From Tautonia sp040717455 (lineage in GTDB: Bacteria > Planctomycetota > Planctomycetia > Isosphaerales > Isosphaeraceae): a DNA stretch of 64,000 nt. The stretch's first letter is position 1. Every line of letters starts with the position of its first letter. The translations under genes and the position numbers were made by a program. The DNA lies in the NCBI RefSeq assembly GCF_040717455.1, contig NZ_JBFEFH010000003.1, forward strand, positions 62,001 through 126,000. Direction: 5' to 3'. Positions 37,191 through 45,609 of the stretch are shown here, one piece after another. The notes below the pieces were generated by a model. It did no database searches. It was given only the letters and a program-made list of their open reading frames with translations, and had not been told where the DNA came from.

Positions 37191-38155
37191 TGCAACGGAA
37201 CCGGCTGGGACCCCGACTGACTCGCCGCCATTGGCTCGCGAGCACCGCGACGATCGCACTGCTGGGCTCGGCCCGGGGATCCGCCGCAGCGACACCGAGC
37301 AACGAACCGGAACAGGAGCGCCTCGACAGGCTCCGGCAGCGGGCCGCCGAGGCGGGCCTGCCGGAGCTTCGGCTCCACGAAGGGGAACGTTACATCGCCC
37401 TCGGCTCGGCTCCTGATGATTTCATGCTCGGGGCACTCCGACTCTGCGAGGGCCTGGCGGACGATTTCCTGGGCCATTTCCAGGCGAGGGATTTCAAGGT
37501 CGAAGCCCCGGCGACCCGCATGACCATCGTTGCCCTGGCCCATCAGGACGAGTTCAACCGGTTCCTGGGGACGGATCTCCCCGGCGACGTGACCGGGATC
37601 TACGAGATCGTTTCGAATTACCTGGCACTCTACGACGGCCGCAGCGGCAGTCCGGCCGGACCTCGCGCCGAACGAGCGAACTCGATCACGCTGTTTCACG
37701 AGGCCACGCACCAGCTCACCTTCCAAACCGGCTTGCTTGACCGGACGAGCGATATTCCCCTCGCCATCCTGGAAGGTCTCGCGATGTATGGCGAGGTTCG
37801 CCGACCCAATGGCAGGGTCAGGATCGGGGCGGTCAACCAGGAACGACTAGGAGTCCTCGTGGGAGAGTTGCGACGAGGAGGTTCGCTCCTCCCCACTCGA
37901 GACCTGATCGAGACCGATGGCCTGTTCGGCGGGGATTCGACCGTCCAGCTGGCGTATGCCCAGTCGTGGCTGCTGATCTACGCCCTCTTGCGAGAGCAGC
38001 GGGCGGCCGATCGCTTGCGGAGCTATCTGGAGGCGATGAATAACCCCCAGGAGCCCCGCGCCCGTCTGGAAGCGGCAAGCAAGAGCCTCGGAGATCTCGA
38101 CGAGCTCGACGCGTACCTCCAGAGCCTACTTGTCCGGCTCGGCCGGGGACGCTGA
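37190..38155 (+). CDS. Secreted HExxH protein, DUF1570-like putative peptidase
   Basis: A 321-residue product with a Tat-like signal (LTRRHWLASTATIALLG). It contains the metalloprotease motif HEATH (in SITLFHEATHQLTF) followed by LAILEGLAMYGEV, in which the Glu after ILEG is a good third ligand, as in DUF1570 and gluzincin-like proteins common in Planctomycetes. A helical C-terminal part includes YAQSWLLIYALLRE. Catalysis is inferred, not shown. The start codon overlaps the esterase stop by one base, so both are coupled and may act on the same extracytoplasmic material. Confidence 0.78.
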   Translation: MQRNRLGPRLTRRHWLASTATIALLGSARGSAAATPSNEPEQERLDRLRQRAAEAGLPELRLHEGERYIALGSAPDDFMLGALRLCEGLADDFLGHFQARDFKVEAPATRMTIVALAHQDEFNRFLGTDLPGDVTGIYEIVSNYLALYDGRSGSPAGPRAERANSITLFHEATHQLTFQTGLLDRTSDIPLAILEGLAMYGEVRRPNGRVRIGAVNQERLGVLVGELRRGGSLLPTRDLIETDGLFGGDSTVQLAYAQSWLLIYALLREQRAADRLRSYLEAMNNPQEPRARLEAASKSLGDLDELDAYLQSLLVRLGRGR

Positions 38156-38195
38156 ACCGAGCCGGAGCGAGCGAGCGTCGTATTGACGGCCGGAA

Positions 38196-40160
38196 TCAGC
38201 CGAGGACCGGATTCAATCCCATGTTTTCCCGCATCTCGGCGCGGTGCTTCTCGTAGTGCATCAAGAGGCGTCGATCCTTGCGGTGCTGCCGTTCTTTCTT
38301 CGCCTGGGCACGGACGAACAGTTTCCGGAAGCCGGGACTGGTGAGCTCTCCCCGTTTCGCGTATCGGGCTCGCAGTCTCCTGGCCGGCTTCTCGCCGAAG
38401 GCTTCAATCAGCTCATCCTCGAGCGAGAGGAAGAACTGGACGTGCCCCGGGTCCCCTTGTCGGGCAGAGCGACCGGCGAGCTGGCGATCGATCCGGAACG
38501 ATTCGTGACGCTCGGTCCCCAGGACGTGAAGCCCCCCGAGCCGGGCGACCTCCTCGCCGAGCTTGATGTCCGTCCCTCGACCCGCCATGTTCGTGGCGAC
38601 CGTCACCCGTCCGGGCTGGCCGGCCTGGGCCACAATCTGGGCCTCGATCGCGTGATTTTTCGCGTTCAGGATTTGATGCTCGATCTTCGCCTCGTTGAGC
38701 AACGCGCTGAGCTTTTCCGACTTCTCGATGGATCGGGTCCCGACCAGGACCGGCACGTTCTTCTTGTTGAGGCGGACGATCTCCTCGGCGACGGCCCGGA
38801 ATTTCTCGTCCTCGGTCGAGAAGACCCGGTCCTTGATCCAGGTCCGGCGGCTCGGCTTGTTCGTCGGGACCGGGAAGACGTGGACCGTGTAGGTCCGGCG
38901 CAACTCCGAGGCGTCGCTGCGGGCGGTACCGGTCATCCCCGAGAGTTTGGAATAACGCTTGAAAAACTCCTGGACCGTCACGCGCGCCGCGGTGATGGTT
39001 TCCAGGGTGATTTCGATCCGCTCCTTGGCCTGGATGGCCTGGTGCAGGCCGTCTTGCCACTGGCGGCCCGGCATGAGTCGGCCCGTGAACTCGTCGACGA
39101 TCACCACATCGGGCTGCCCTTTTTCGTTGGGCGCGACGACATAGTCCTTGTCCCTGATGTAGGCGATCTGGGCACGCAAGGCCCGCTCGACATACTCGTA
39201 GAGCAGATCGACGGTCAGCATCGAGAAGGCGGAGTGTCCGGCCTTGGCCTGGACTTTTCGGCGGCCCGAAGCGTTCAGCTCGGCCTTGCGCTCCACCGGG
39301 TCGTATTTGAAGTCCTTGATCCGGACGAGCGTCGCGGCGATCTCGTCGGCGCCGAAGTAGGCCGAGGCCTCTTCCTGCGTCGGCTGATTGTTGGCGCCGA
39401 TGATGAGCGGCGTCCGGGCCTCGTCGATGAGGATGCTGTCGGCCTCGTCGATGATGGCGTAGTGGTGGGCCCGCTGCACCGGACGAGCGGCTTCGGCCGT
39501 GGTCGAGCCGGCGACGAACGCTTGCATGAAGGTCTTGCGGTGATTGTCGCCGTGCTGGAACTTCTTCAACTGGTCCCGGAGGAAGTCGAAGCCGAACTCC
39601 TTGCCGGTCCCATAGGTGATGTCGCAACCGTAGGCGGCCCGGCGGATCGAGTCATCCTGGCCGGTCTGGATACAACCGACCGTCAGCCCGAGCTTTTGGA
39701 AGATCGGCGCGTTCCATTCCGCGTCGCGGTGGGCGAGGTAATCGTTCACCGTGACGACGTGGACCCCTTTTCCGCTCAACGCATTGAGGTAAGCCGGGAG
39801 GGTGCAGACGAGCGTCTTCCCCTCGCCGGTCTCCATCTCGGCGATCGATCGGTGATGGATCGCGATCCCGCCCATCAGTTGCACGTCATAATGGCGCATG
39901 CCCACGGTGCGCTTGGCGGACTCTCGGACCAAGGCGAAGGCCTCGACGAGGAGTTTGTTGACCGGATCTCCCTGGCGGGCTCGTTGCCGGAGGGCATGAC
40001 TCCGAGCGACGATCTGCTCGTCCGATTCGCGCTGCAGCTTCGGCTCCAGGGCATTGATCTGTTCGACCAAGACCGCGAACCGACCGTACCGGGCCGGATA
40101 GGTCGGCCCGGCAATCCCCTTCGCACGGTTCAGCCAGTTGGGTCCCAGTCGATTCGACAT
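38196..40160 (-). CDS. secA: Short SecA-like translocase ATPase lacking the C-terminal third
   Basis: A 654-residue SecA homologue (E. coli SecA: 901). Walker A METGEGKT is at 109-116, DEADSILIDEARTPL is intact, the preprotein-binding domain follows, then VATNMAGRGTDIKLG and RIDRQLAGRSARQGDPG of motor domain 2. The protein stops about 90 residues beyond these, at the segment equal to LLEYDDVANDQR. The helical wing, the two-helix finger and the zinc-binding C-terminus are therefore missing. I see no truncated remnant downstream: the next gene is convergent. This looks like a natural short paralogue (SecA2-like), with a full SecA expected elsewhere. ATG 40160 follows a GGGAG site; GTG 40199 is possible. 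Confidence 0.88.
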   Translation of the reverse strand: MSNRLGPNWLNRAKGIAGPTYPARYGRFAVLVEQINALEPKLQRESDEQIVARSHALRQRARQGDPVNKLLVEAFALVRESAKRTVGMRHYDVQLMGGIAIHHRSIAEMETGEGKTLVCTLPAYLNALSGKGVHVVTVNDYLAHRDAEWNAPIFQKLGLTVGCIQTGQDDSIRRAAYGCDITYGTGKEFGFDFLRDQLKKFQHGDNHRKTFMQAFVAGSTTAEAARPVQRAHHYAIIDEADSILIDEARTPLIIGANNQPTQEEASAYFGADEIAATLVRIKDFKYDPVERKAELNASGRRKVQAKAGHSAFSMLTVDLLYEYVERALRAQIAYIRDKDYVVAPNEKGQPDVVIVDEFTGRLMPGRQWQDGLHQAIQAKERIEITLETITAARVTVQEFFKRYSKLSGMTGTARSDASELRRTYTVHVFPVPTNKPSRRTWIKDRVFSTEDEKFRAVAEEIVRLNKKNVPVLVGTRSIEKSEKLSALLNEAKIEHQILNAKNHAIEAQIVAQAGQPGRVTVATNMAGRGTDIKLGEEVARLGGLHVLGTERHESFRIDRQLAGRSARQGDPGHVQFFLSLEDELIEAFGEKPARRLRARYAKRGELTSPGFRKLFVRAQAKKERQHRKDRRLLMHYEKHRAEMRENMGLNPVLG

Positions 40161-40322
40161 CGCCCCGATCTCCCGAAGCTCCCGGTGTTCCGAGTTCACG
40201 CCGATCCGACCATCTCCCCCAGCCTGGGCGAGCGGAGCTGACGGACCCTGCTTGAATCAACGGGACGCCGAACACCCGGATCTTCCCGGGGCGACCGCCA
40301 GGGCTTGAGGGACCGGTTCGAA

Positions 40323-41351
40323 TCAGATCGGGGGGAGCCAGACCGGGCCTCTCGTGGTGAAGCCGAGCGCGCCCTGGTCGAGCGGGCGGTCGATCCCGCC
40401 GCTGGAGATCCAGTTTCGGAGCATCTCCCACTTCTCGATCGCCGTCGGCTCGCCCGATCCCTCGGCGCCGGGGGCGGCGTCCCAAACGACCCAGAGGACC
40501 CGACCGTCGGCGAATTGGTGATAGATGTAGAGTTTTCGGGGGTCCCCCTGGAAGGGGTGGATTCGCCGGAACGGGATGGTCTGCCCGGACCGCGTCTCGG
40601 GCCAACCATCGCGGTCGGCCTGATCCAGGAGGAATCGAGCCAGCCGGGCCGCCGCCTCGGCGGCCCGGTCGGACTGGACAAGTTGATCGGACGGGTCGGG
40701 CCGTGGCCAGGGCTGACCGATCGTGATCGTCTGGGGGACGGACAGGCCACTCAATACGACCAACTCCGTCGAGAACGTCCGCCCCGAATCGGAGTTCACC
40801 GGGACCCGGTCGAGGATCAGTCCCGTGCGATCGATCACCAGATAATCGCGACCGGCGGGATGCCCGGCGGCGTCGGGGGGGTCGATCGGCGCGATCGCCA
40901 CCGGACGTCGGTAGTCGACGGCAACGCTCACCCCGTTCGGATAGGAGCGTTGGATGCCTCGCACTCGCTCGACCCAGTACACATTCTTGAACGCCCGCTC
41001 CACGGCCCCGAGGTCCAGATCCAGGACCGACCCCTGATCGAATGCCCGGAGCGGCTCGGCGACCGCGGACAGGACCCCGCGTTTCCCCGATCGGAGCCAC
41101 GAGGGCGGTTCCGGATCCAGGGAGATCTGCGCAATGGCCCAGTCGTACTCCGGGCGGTCGTGGACCCAGGCGCGGACACGTCCCGGCAGCCCACTCACGA
41201 CCAGCAAGCTGAGGCCAAGCACGGCGACCGCAACCAGCGCGGCATGAGTACCCCGAGGACCGAGCACGCCGACCATCAGCGAAAGCCAGGCGGCTCGATC
41301 CGCAGCGGGGGGGGGAGTGTGTTCGTCGGCATCCGTTGCCAGGCGAAGCAT
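40323..41351 (-). CDS. ftsQ: FtsQ/DivIB-like cell-division protein (divergent)
   Basis: A 342-residue protein with a short cytoplasmic N-terminus, one membrane helix (about 36-54) and an extracytoplasmic domain. The segment VERAFKNVYWVERVRGIQRSYPNGVSVAVDYRRPVAIAPI is the classic end of a POTRA domain plus the start of the beta domain in FtsQ, which links division proteins to peptidoglycan synthesis. A strand VIDRTGLILD follows, also FtsQ-like. It lies 66 bases after murB on the same strand, the order in many dcw clusters. The C-terminal 100 residues are not obviously conserved. Planctomycetes lack FtsZ, which makes this assignment notable. Confidence 0.7.
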   Translation of the reverse strand: MLRLATDADEHTPPPAADRAAWLSLMVGVLGPRGTHAALVAVAVLGLSLLVVSGLPGRVRAWVHDRPEYDWAIAQISLDPEPPSWLRSGKRGVLSAVAEPLRAFDQGSVLDLDLGAVERAFKNVYWVERVRGIQRSYPNGVSVAVDYRRPVAIAPIDPPDAAGHPAGRDYLVIDRTGLILDRVPVNSDSGRTFSTELVVLSGLSVPQTITIGQPWPRPDPSDQLVQSDRAAEAAARLARFLLDQADRDGWPETRSGQTIPFRRIHPFQGDPRKLYIYHQFADGRVLWVVWDAAPGAEGSGEPTAIEKWEMLRNWISSGGIDRPLDQGALGFTTRGPVWLPPI

Positions 41352-41417
41352 CGTCCAATCCTCGGACCAGGAGCGGGGCCCAAACCGGACTCGGGCCCGT
41401 TCCTTGGCTGGATCGGC

Positions 41418-42299
41418 TTACCAGATCTGGATCTGGAGTTCGAGTTCGTAGCCGAACTGGCGCAGGACCTCCTCACGCGTGAAGTCGATCAACTCCAACA
41501 CGTCGGAGACCGTCGCGCCGGGTTCCGCGATGATGTAATTGGCGTGACGATCGGAAACCTCCGCCCCGCCGACCCGATGGCCGGACAGCCCCGCCTGGTC
41601 GATCAACGTCCCCGCCGAGATCTCGGGCGTCGGGTTCTTGAAGATGCAGGCCGCCGACTGATGGCCGTACGGCTGGTTTTCCTTCTTGACGATCCAGACG
41701 CTGCGCATGCGGCGGACCACGGCCTCGGGGTCGTCTGCCTCGAGCTCAAGCTCGGCGGAGAGGATGACGCAATCATCCAGATTCGATCGCCGGTACGAGA
41801 AAATGAGGTCATCCTGTTCCCGGGTCCGGATCTGGCCGTCGGCCTCCAGGACCGTGGCCCGTCGGACAAATTGCCCGATGGCCCCCTGCCTGCCGCCGCT
41901 GTTCCCCCGGATCGCCCCCCCGATGGTGCCCGGAATCCCGGTGAGGGTCTCGAGCCCGGCCAGGCCGGCCCGGGCCGTCTGCGAGATCAAGGCGGTCATC
42001 GGGACCGCCGATCCGGCGATCAGGCGATTCCCGACGATCTGGACGTCGGAAAACGAGGGACTCTCAAGGTGGATCACCAGCCCTCGAACCCCTTCGTCCC
42101 GCACGAGGACGTTGGACCCACCGGCGAGCACTCGCCAGGGAAGATTCGCCCCCGCGCAGGTGCGGACGAGCGTCGCGACTTCCTCGGCCGTACTGGGACG
42201 CGCGAAGAAATCTGCCGGACCACCCAGGCGGAACCAGGTCAACGGGGCCAACGGTTCGCTGGCCCTGACCACTCCAGGAAACTCGTCGAACGGCTGCAT
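41418..42299 (-). CDS. murB: UDP-N-acetylenolpyruvoylglucosamine reductase MurB
   Basis: MurB reduces the enolpyruvyl group to give UDP-MurNAc for peptidoglycan synthesis, using FAD and NADPH. The 293-residue protein has the FAD-domain motifs VLAGGSNVLVRDEGVRGLVIHL, LAGLETLTGIPGTIGGAIRGNSGG, and the MurB C-terminal domain AACIFKNPT, GLSGHRVGGAEVSDRHANYIIAEPGAT. This is the shorter type II form. It supports that this planctomycete makes peptidoglycan. The gene is followed by the FtsQ-like gene. Confidence 0.96.
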   Translation of the reverse strand: MQPFDEFPGVVRASEPLAPLTWFRLGGPADFFARPSTAEEVATLVRTCAGANLPWRVLAGGSNVLVRDEGVRGLVIHLESPSFSDVQIVGNRLIAGSAVPMTALISQTARAGLAGLETLTGIPGTIGGAIRGNSGGRQGAIGQFVRRATVLEADGQIRTREQDDLIFSYRRSNLDDCVILSAELELEADDPEAVVRRMRSVWIVKKENQPYGHQSAACIFKNPTPEISAGTLIDQAGLSGHRVGGAEVSDRHANYIIAEPGATVSDVLELIDFTREEVLRQFGYELELQIQIW

Positions 42300-42521
42300 C
42301 GTCGGTCGACACCTCGGCCGAAAGCGGGCCGACGCTCTTTCAATCGCTGGAAACGACCGTTCCAGCTCGTGGCGAACGCCTTCCCTGGCGATAATTGAGG
42401 CATCCTAGCCCCAAACCTCGCGGTGAGTCAAGATGGAGGGGCAAGGAATCTCGACCCCACCGTATGGATTCCTCGGCCGCGTTTGAGGGGCCGAGGCGCA
42501 TCCGTCTCCCGGCCAAGTGAC

Positions 42522-45173
42522 TCAGCGGTCCTCATCCACCTCGGCCCCGGGACCGAGCAGGGCGTTGAAGAAGGGGCGGAACGAGCCGTGGGGCTGCCCC
42601 CGGTGTTGCGCGGGGAATCCGAACAGGACGACACGGCCGTCACCATAGGGGAGATCGACGAGCGCGGCCTTACCTTCGAGATACTCGGGGCCGAGCAACC
42701 AACCGCTCTCCAGGAGGTCGGTCGAGGCATAGCGGCAGGCAATCGCCCCGGGATCCGGGGCGTCATCGCCCAGCTCGAACCCCTTCGAGTTCGAGAAATA
42801 GATCGAGCCGTTCACCGGCATTCCGGCCGTCAGGTAGGATGCCCGCCCCCCTTGATCGTACTCGACGGCGAGGATCGAGCCCGGGCAATAGAAGTCGTTC
42901 GAGGAAATGCCGGCCAGCGTGTTCTTGACGGGGAGATCGAGCATCTCGATCGCGACGGCGGTCGAATCATCGAGGCAAACCAGGCGGCCACCGCGTTCGA
43001 CGAATCGCCGGATCGACTTGACCCCTTCACCGGCCAGGCCGCCCACGTAGGCTGGTTCCGACTGGTCGGGGCGGTAGCCCTCCATGAACGTCCGGCGGCC
43101 GATGGAGGGCAGGACGATCACGTCGAATCGATCGTTCAGGTCGCCGATGGTCAGATCGGCGTTGCGAACCGTCTCATAAGGGATCTCGAATCGTTCCAGC
43201 ACGAGCCGCGTCCAGCCCTCGTCCATGCTGGGGACCCAGGGCTGATAGAGGCCGATCCTCGGTAGCTCCCATCGCATCCGTCGAGGTCCATCCGGGTCAT
43301 CCGCATCCTCCGACGGCCCCCTGGCGTCTTCCCAGGGAGAATCCACGGCAATCGCGATCGATGACCGCTCCGGAAGGATCGAGTCGAGCACCCGTCGCGT
43401 CTCCGCTGTCGCCGGGATGCGCAGCGTGTGGGCCGGGAACTCGCGGTCGCCGATGACGACCGGTTCGACGATCCGCTCGACCGCCTGGCCGTCGGCAAGG
43501 AGCGAGAAGACGACCGTGAAATCGTCATTCGAGCGATTGAGGAGGTAGAAGGCGTCGGCCGCCTCGGCGTCTCCTTCGACCCGTCCTCCGACGGTCTCCA
43601 CGTCCTCGACCGCCTCGGTCGAGGCGTCGAAGCGCTCGGGGATCGTCGCGACCTTGACTCCCATCTGCAGGGGAAGGGTCCAGCCGGCGACATCGTAGGG
43701 ACGCTCGGGTCGGCCGTCGGCTCCGATCCGATCGGGATAGACCTGCCGCTCCATCATGTCCTTCAGATGCGCCCGATACGGTTGCGAGGCGAAAAGGATC
43801 CAGGAGTCGGCGGGATACGATACCCCCGCGGCTTCGAAGGGCTCGGTCGCCCGATGAACCTCGATGCCGGTGGCATGGAGGATCTCGACCATGGCCGCGG
43901 CCGTGCCGGGATCGCGCTGGTCGGCCGAGACGACCCAGGCGAAGGGCGGCCGTTCGACCCCTGCTCGGATCTGGTCGAGCGCGATGGCCCGGTAGTTCGA
44001 CTGGAACCAGTCTCCGTAGCGTGCGGCCAAGGTCAGGAGGGCCCGGGCGGCGATCAACTCGTACTCGACGATGTCGGCGATCCGCCACCAGCCACCGGGC
44101 CAGGGGTCGACGAAGGTGACCCTCGGCTCATGGTCCGGAAAGCCTCGGCTGCCACCTCGGAGGTCGGATTGACTCTGGAAGATCGGCGAGGCCAGTTTCA
44201 CGCTGGCGGCCTCGGTCAGGATTCCGACCATGTTATGCCGCTGGGGGACCGTCCGATTGCCCCCGTTCCACCAGTTGTCGTACATGGAGTGGGTCGCGAC
44301 CCCTTTCTTGCCGCCCTGCGCCAGGTCGGCCGCCATGTGCGCACCGATCAGGAAGATTCCCTGGCTGATCCGGGGGTCGAGGTTGGGGTTCACGGGATCG
44401 AAGAACGGCGGGACGAACAACCGAGGCCCGGTCGACCCCATCTGGTGAACGTCCCAGGTGATCGTCGGGAACCATTCCTCGTAGAGGAACCGGGTCAGGA
44501 TGCGAGTCTCGTCCAGGTTGAGCATGAACCAGTCGCGGTTGGTGTCGTGCCCCGCGTACGGATGATAGAGCCAGGGCATCCCGGATCCTTCCCAGGGGGT
44601 CCCCTTCGATCGTTCGTACCAGTCGTGGACGAGATCGACCCCATCCGGATTGACCGACGGGATGATCAGGAGAATGGTCTCGTCGAGGATCGCCCGGGTC
44701 TCGGGATCATCTCGCGTGGCCAGCTCGTGCAACAGCGTACAGGCCATGAGCGTCGAGGCGGTTTCCGAGGAGTGGATCGTACAGGTCATCAGGACCGTCG
44801 CTTTGCTCTCGGCGATCAGCGCCTCGGCCTGCTCCTCGGAGACGCCCGGATCGGGTTGCGCGAGTCGACGCTGGATCGACTTGTACCGGTCGAGATCGGC
44901 GACGGTTTCCTCGGATGAAACCACCGCGGCGAGGAAGGGCCGGCCCTGAGTCGATCGGCCGATCTCGACGACCTCGACTCGATCCGAGGTGCGGGCCACC
45001 TGCTGGAAGTATTCCACCACGTCCGACCAGGGGGCGAGTCGGAAGTCGGCCCCCGGCTCGAACCCGAGGACCTGAGCAGGGGCCGGGATCGTCCGCTCCT
45101 GCGCCTCGACCGATGGCCAGGCCCCCATCGCCAACAGACCACTGGCAATCATCACCAAACCGTTCGACCTCAT
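42522..45173 (-). CDS. Secreted M14-family zinc carboxypeptidase-like protein
   Basis: An 883-residue product with a signal peptide ending at SVEAQE. The M14 zinc site is complete: HSSE (His134, Glu137) and the third ligand His243 in WDVHQMG; a catalytic-type Glu is in GILTEAAS (Glu321). The segment NPDGVDLVHDWYER and NRDW match the family. Residues 400-883 form a large extra region with a possible class-I glutamine-amidotransferase-like fold (DVIVLPS, RFVERGGRLVCLDDS), which is known in this group of long M14 proteins. Acts outside the cytoplasm on unknown peptides. Divergent from the aminotransferase gene. Confidence 0.88.
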   Translation of the reverse strand: MRSNGLVMIASGLLAMGAWPSVEAQERTIPAPAQVLGFEPGADFRLAPWSDVVEYFQQVARTSDRVEVVEIGRSTQGRPFLAAVVSSEETVADLDRYKSIQRRLAQPDPGVSEEQAEALIAESKATVLMTCTIHSSETASTLMACTLLHELATRDDPETRAILDETILLIIPSVNPDGVDLVHDWYERSKGTPWEGSGMPWLYHPYAGHDTNRDWFMLNLDETRILTRFLYEEWFPTITWDVHQMGSTGPRLFVPPFFDPVNPNLDPRISQGIFLIGAHMAADLAQGGKKGVATHSMYDNWWNGGNRTVPQRHNMVGILTEAASVKLASPIFQSQSDLRGGSRGFPDHEPRVTFVDPWPGGWWRIADIVEYELIAARALLTLAARYGDWFQSNYRAIALDQIRAGVERPPFAWVVSADQRDPGTAAAMVEILHATGIEVHRATEPFEAAGVSYPADSWILFASQPYRAHLKDMMERQVYPDRIGADGRPERPYDVAGWTLPLQMGVKVATIPERFDASTEAVEDVETVGGRVEGDAEAADAFYLLNRSNDDFTVVFSLLADGQAVERIVEPVVIGDREFPAHTLRIPATAETRRVLDSILPERSSIAIAVDSPWEDARGPSEDADDPDGPRRMRWELPRIGLYQPWVPSMDEGWTRLVLERFEIPYETVRNADLTIGDLNDRFDVIVLPSIGRRTFMEGYRPDQSEPAYVGGLAGEGVKSIRRFVERGGRLVCLDDSTAVAIEMLDLPVKNTLAGISSNDFYCPGSILAVEYDQGGRASYLTAGMPVNGSIYFSNSKGFELGDDAPDPGAIACRYASTDLLESGWLLGPEYLEGKAALVDLPYGDGRVVLFGFPAQHRGQPHGSFRPFFNALLGPGAEVDEDR

Positions 45174-45609
45174 GGGGCCTCCTCTCTCATCGGAGTCTTG
45201 GAGCGGACAATCGAAAGCGTCGCCACATGATCAGGCCCCCAGCGAGGCAATGCAACGGTCGGCCCAGGGGTGAGGCCGGTGCTCGTCCTGTCGGGCCGGG
45301 CCAGCAGACTCCAAGGAAAACAGACGCGAACACGACACATTCCTTTGATGACACCCGCTCCCGGCTTCGAGGCGATTCTGCGTCCCCGAGCACCGCCCCC
45401 GGGGCCTCGCGGTCGGTTTGACCTTTCTTGCTCCCCGATCGTATGATCCCAACAGACGCATTTCGTTCCATCGAGTGAGCACCGCGAGAGTCCGGACCGT
45501 CATCGGCGGGGCCGTCTCGCGGCACCTTCGCTCATCCCCCGGGGTGTGGTCTCGGTCTGACTCGTACAGGTCATGTCGTTCGCGAGTTGCACCGCTGGAG
45601 CCCCTCATC
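45174..45609. other. Divergent intergenic region, M14 peptidase / aminotransferase
   Basis: These 436 bases hold no convincing gene: the open frames show no domain and are arginine-rich. The plus strand contains a good sigma70-like promoter at 45418-45447. The leader from there to the aminotransferase ATG would be about 155 bases, in which I see no known riboswitch. Confidence 0.5.
45418..45447 (+). promoter_or_regulatory. Sigma70-type promoter of the aminotransferase gene
   Basis: TTGACC (45418-45423) and TATGAT (45442-45447), each one mismatch from consensus, are separated by 18 bases. This is the best two-box promoter match in the window and points toward the aminotransferase start at 45610. 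Confidence 0.55.

Noticed and set aside
40314..40323. tRNA-like GGTTCGAATC sequence
   Set aside because: No complementary T-stem, D-arm or acceptor stem surrounds it, and it lies at the end of the FtsQ-like gene.
40305..42398. 697-codon plus-strand open frame over ftsQ-like and murB
   Set aside because: It is antisense to well-supported genes and has typical antisense composition.
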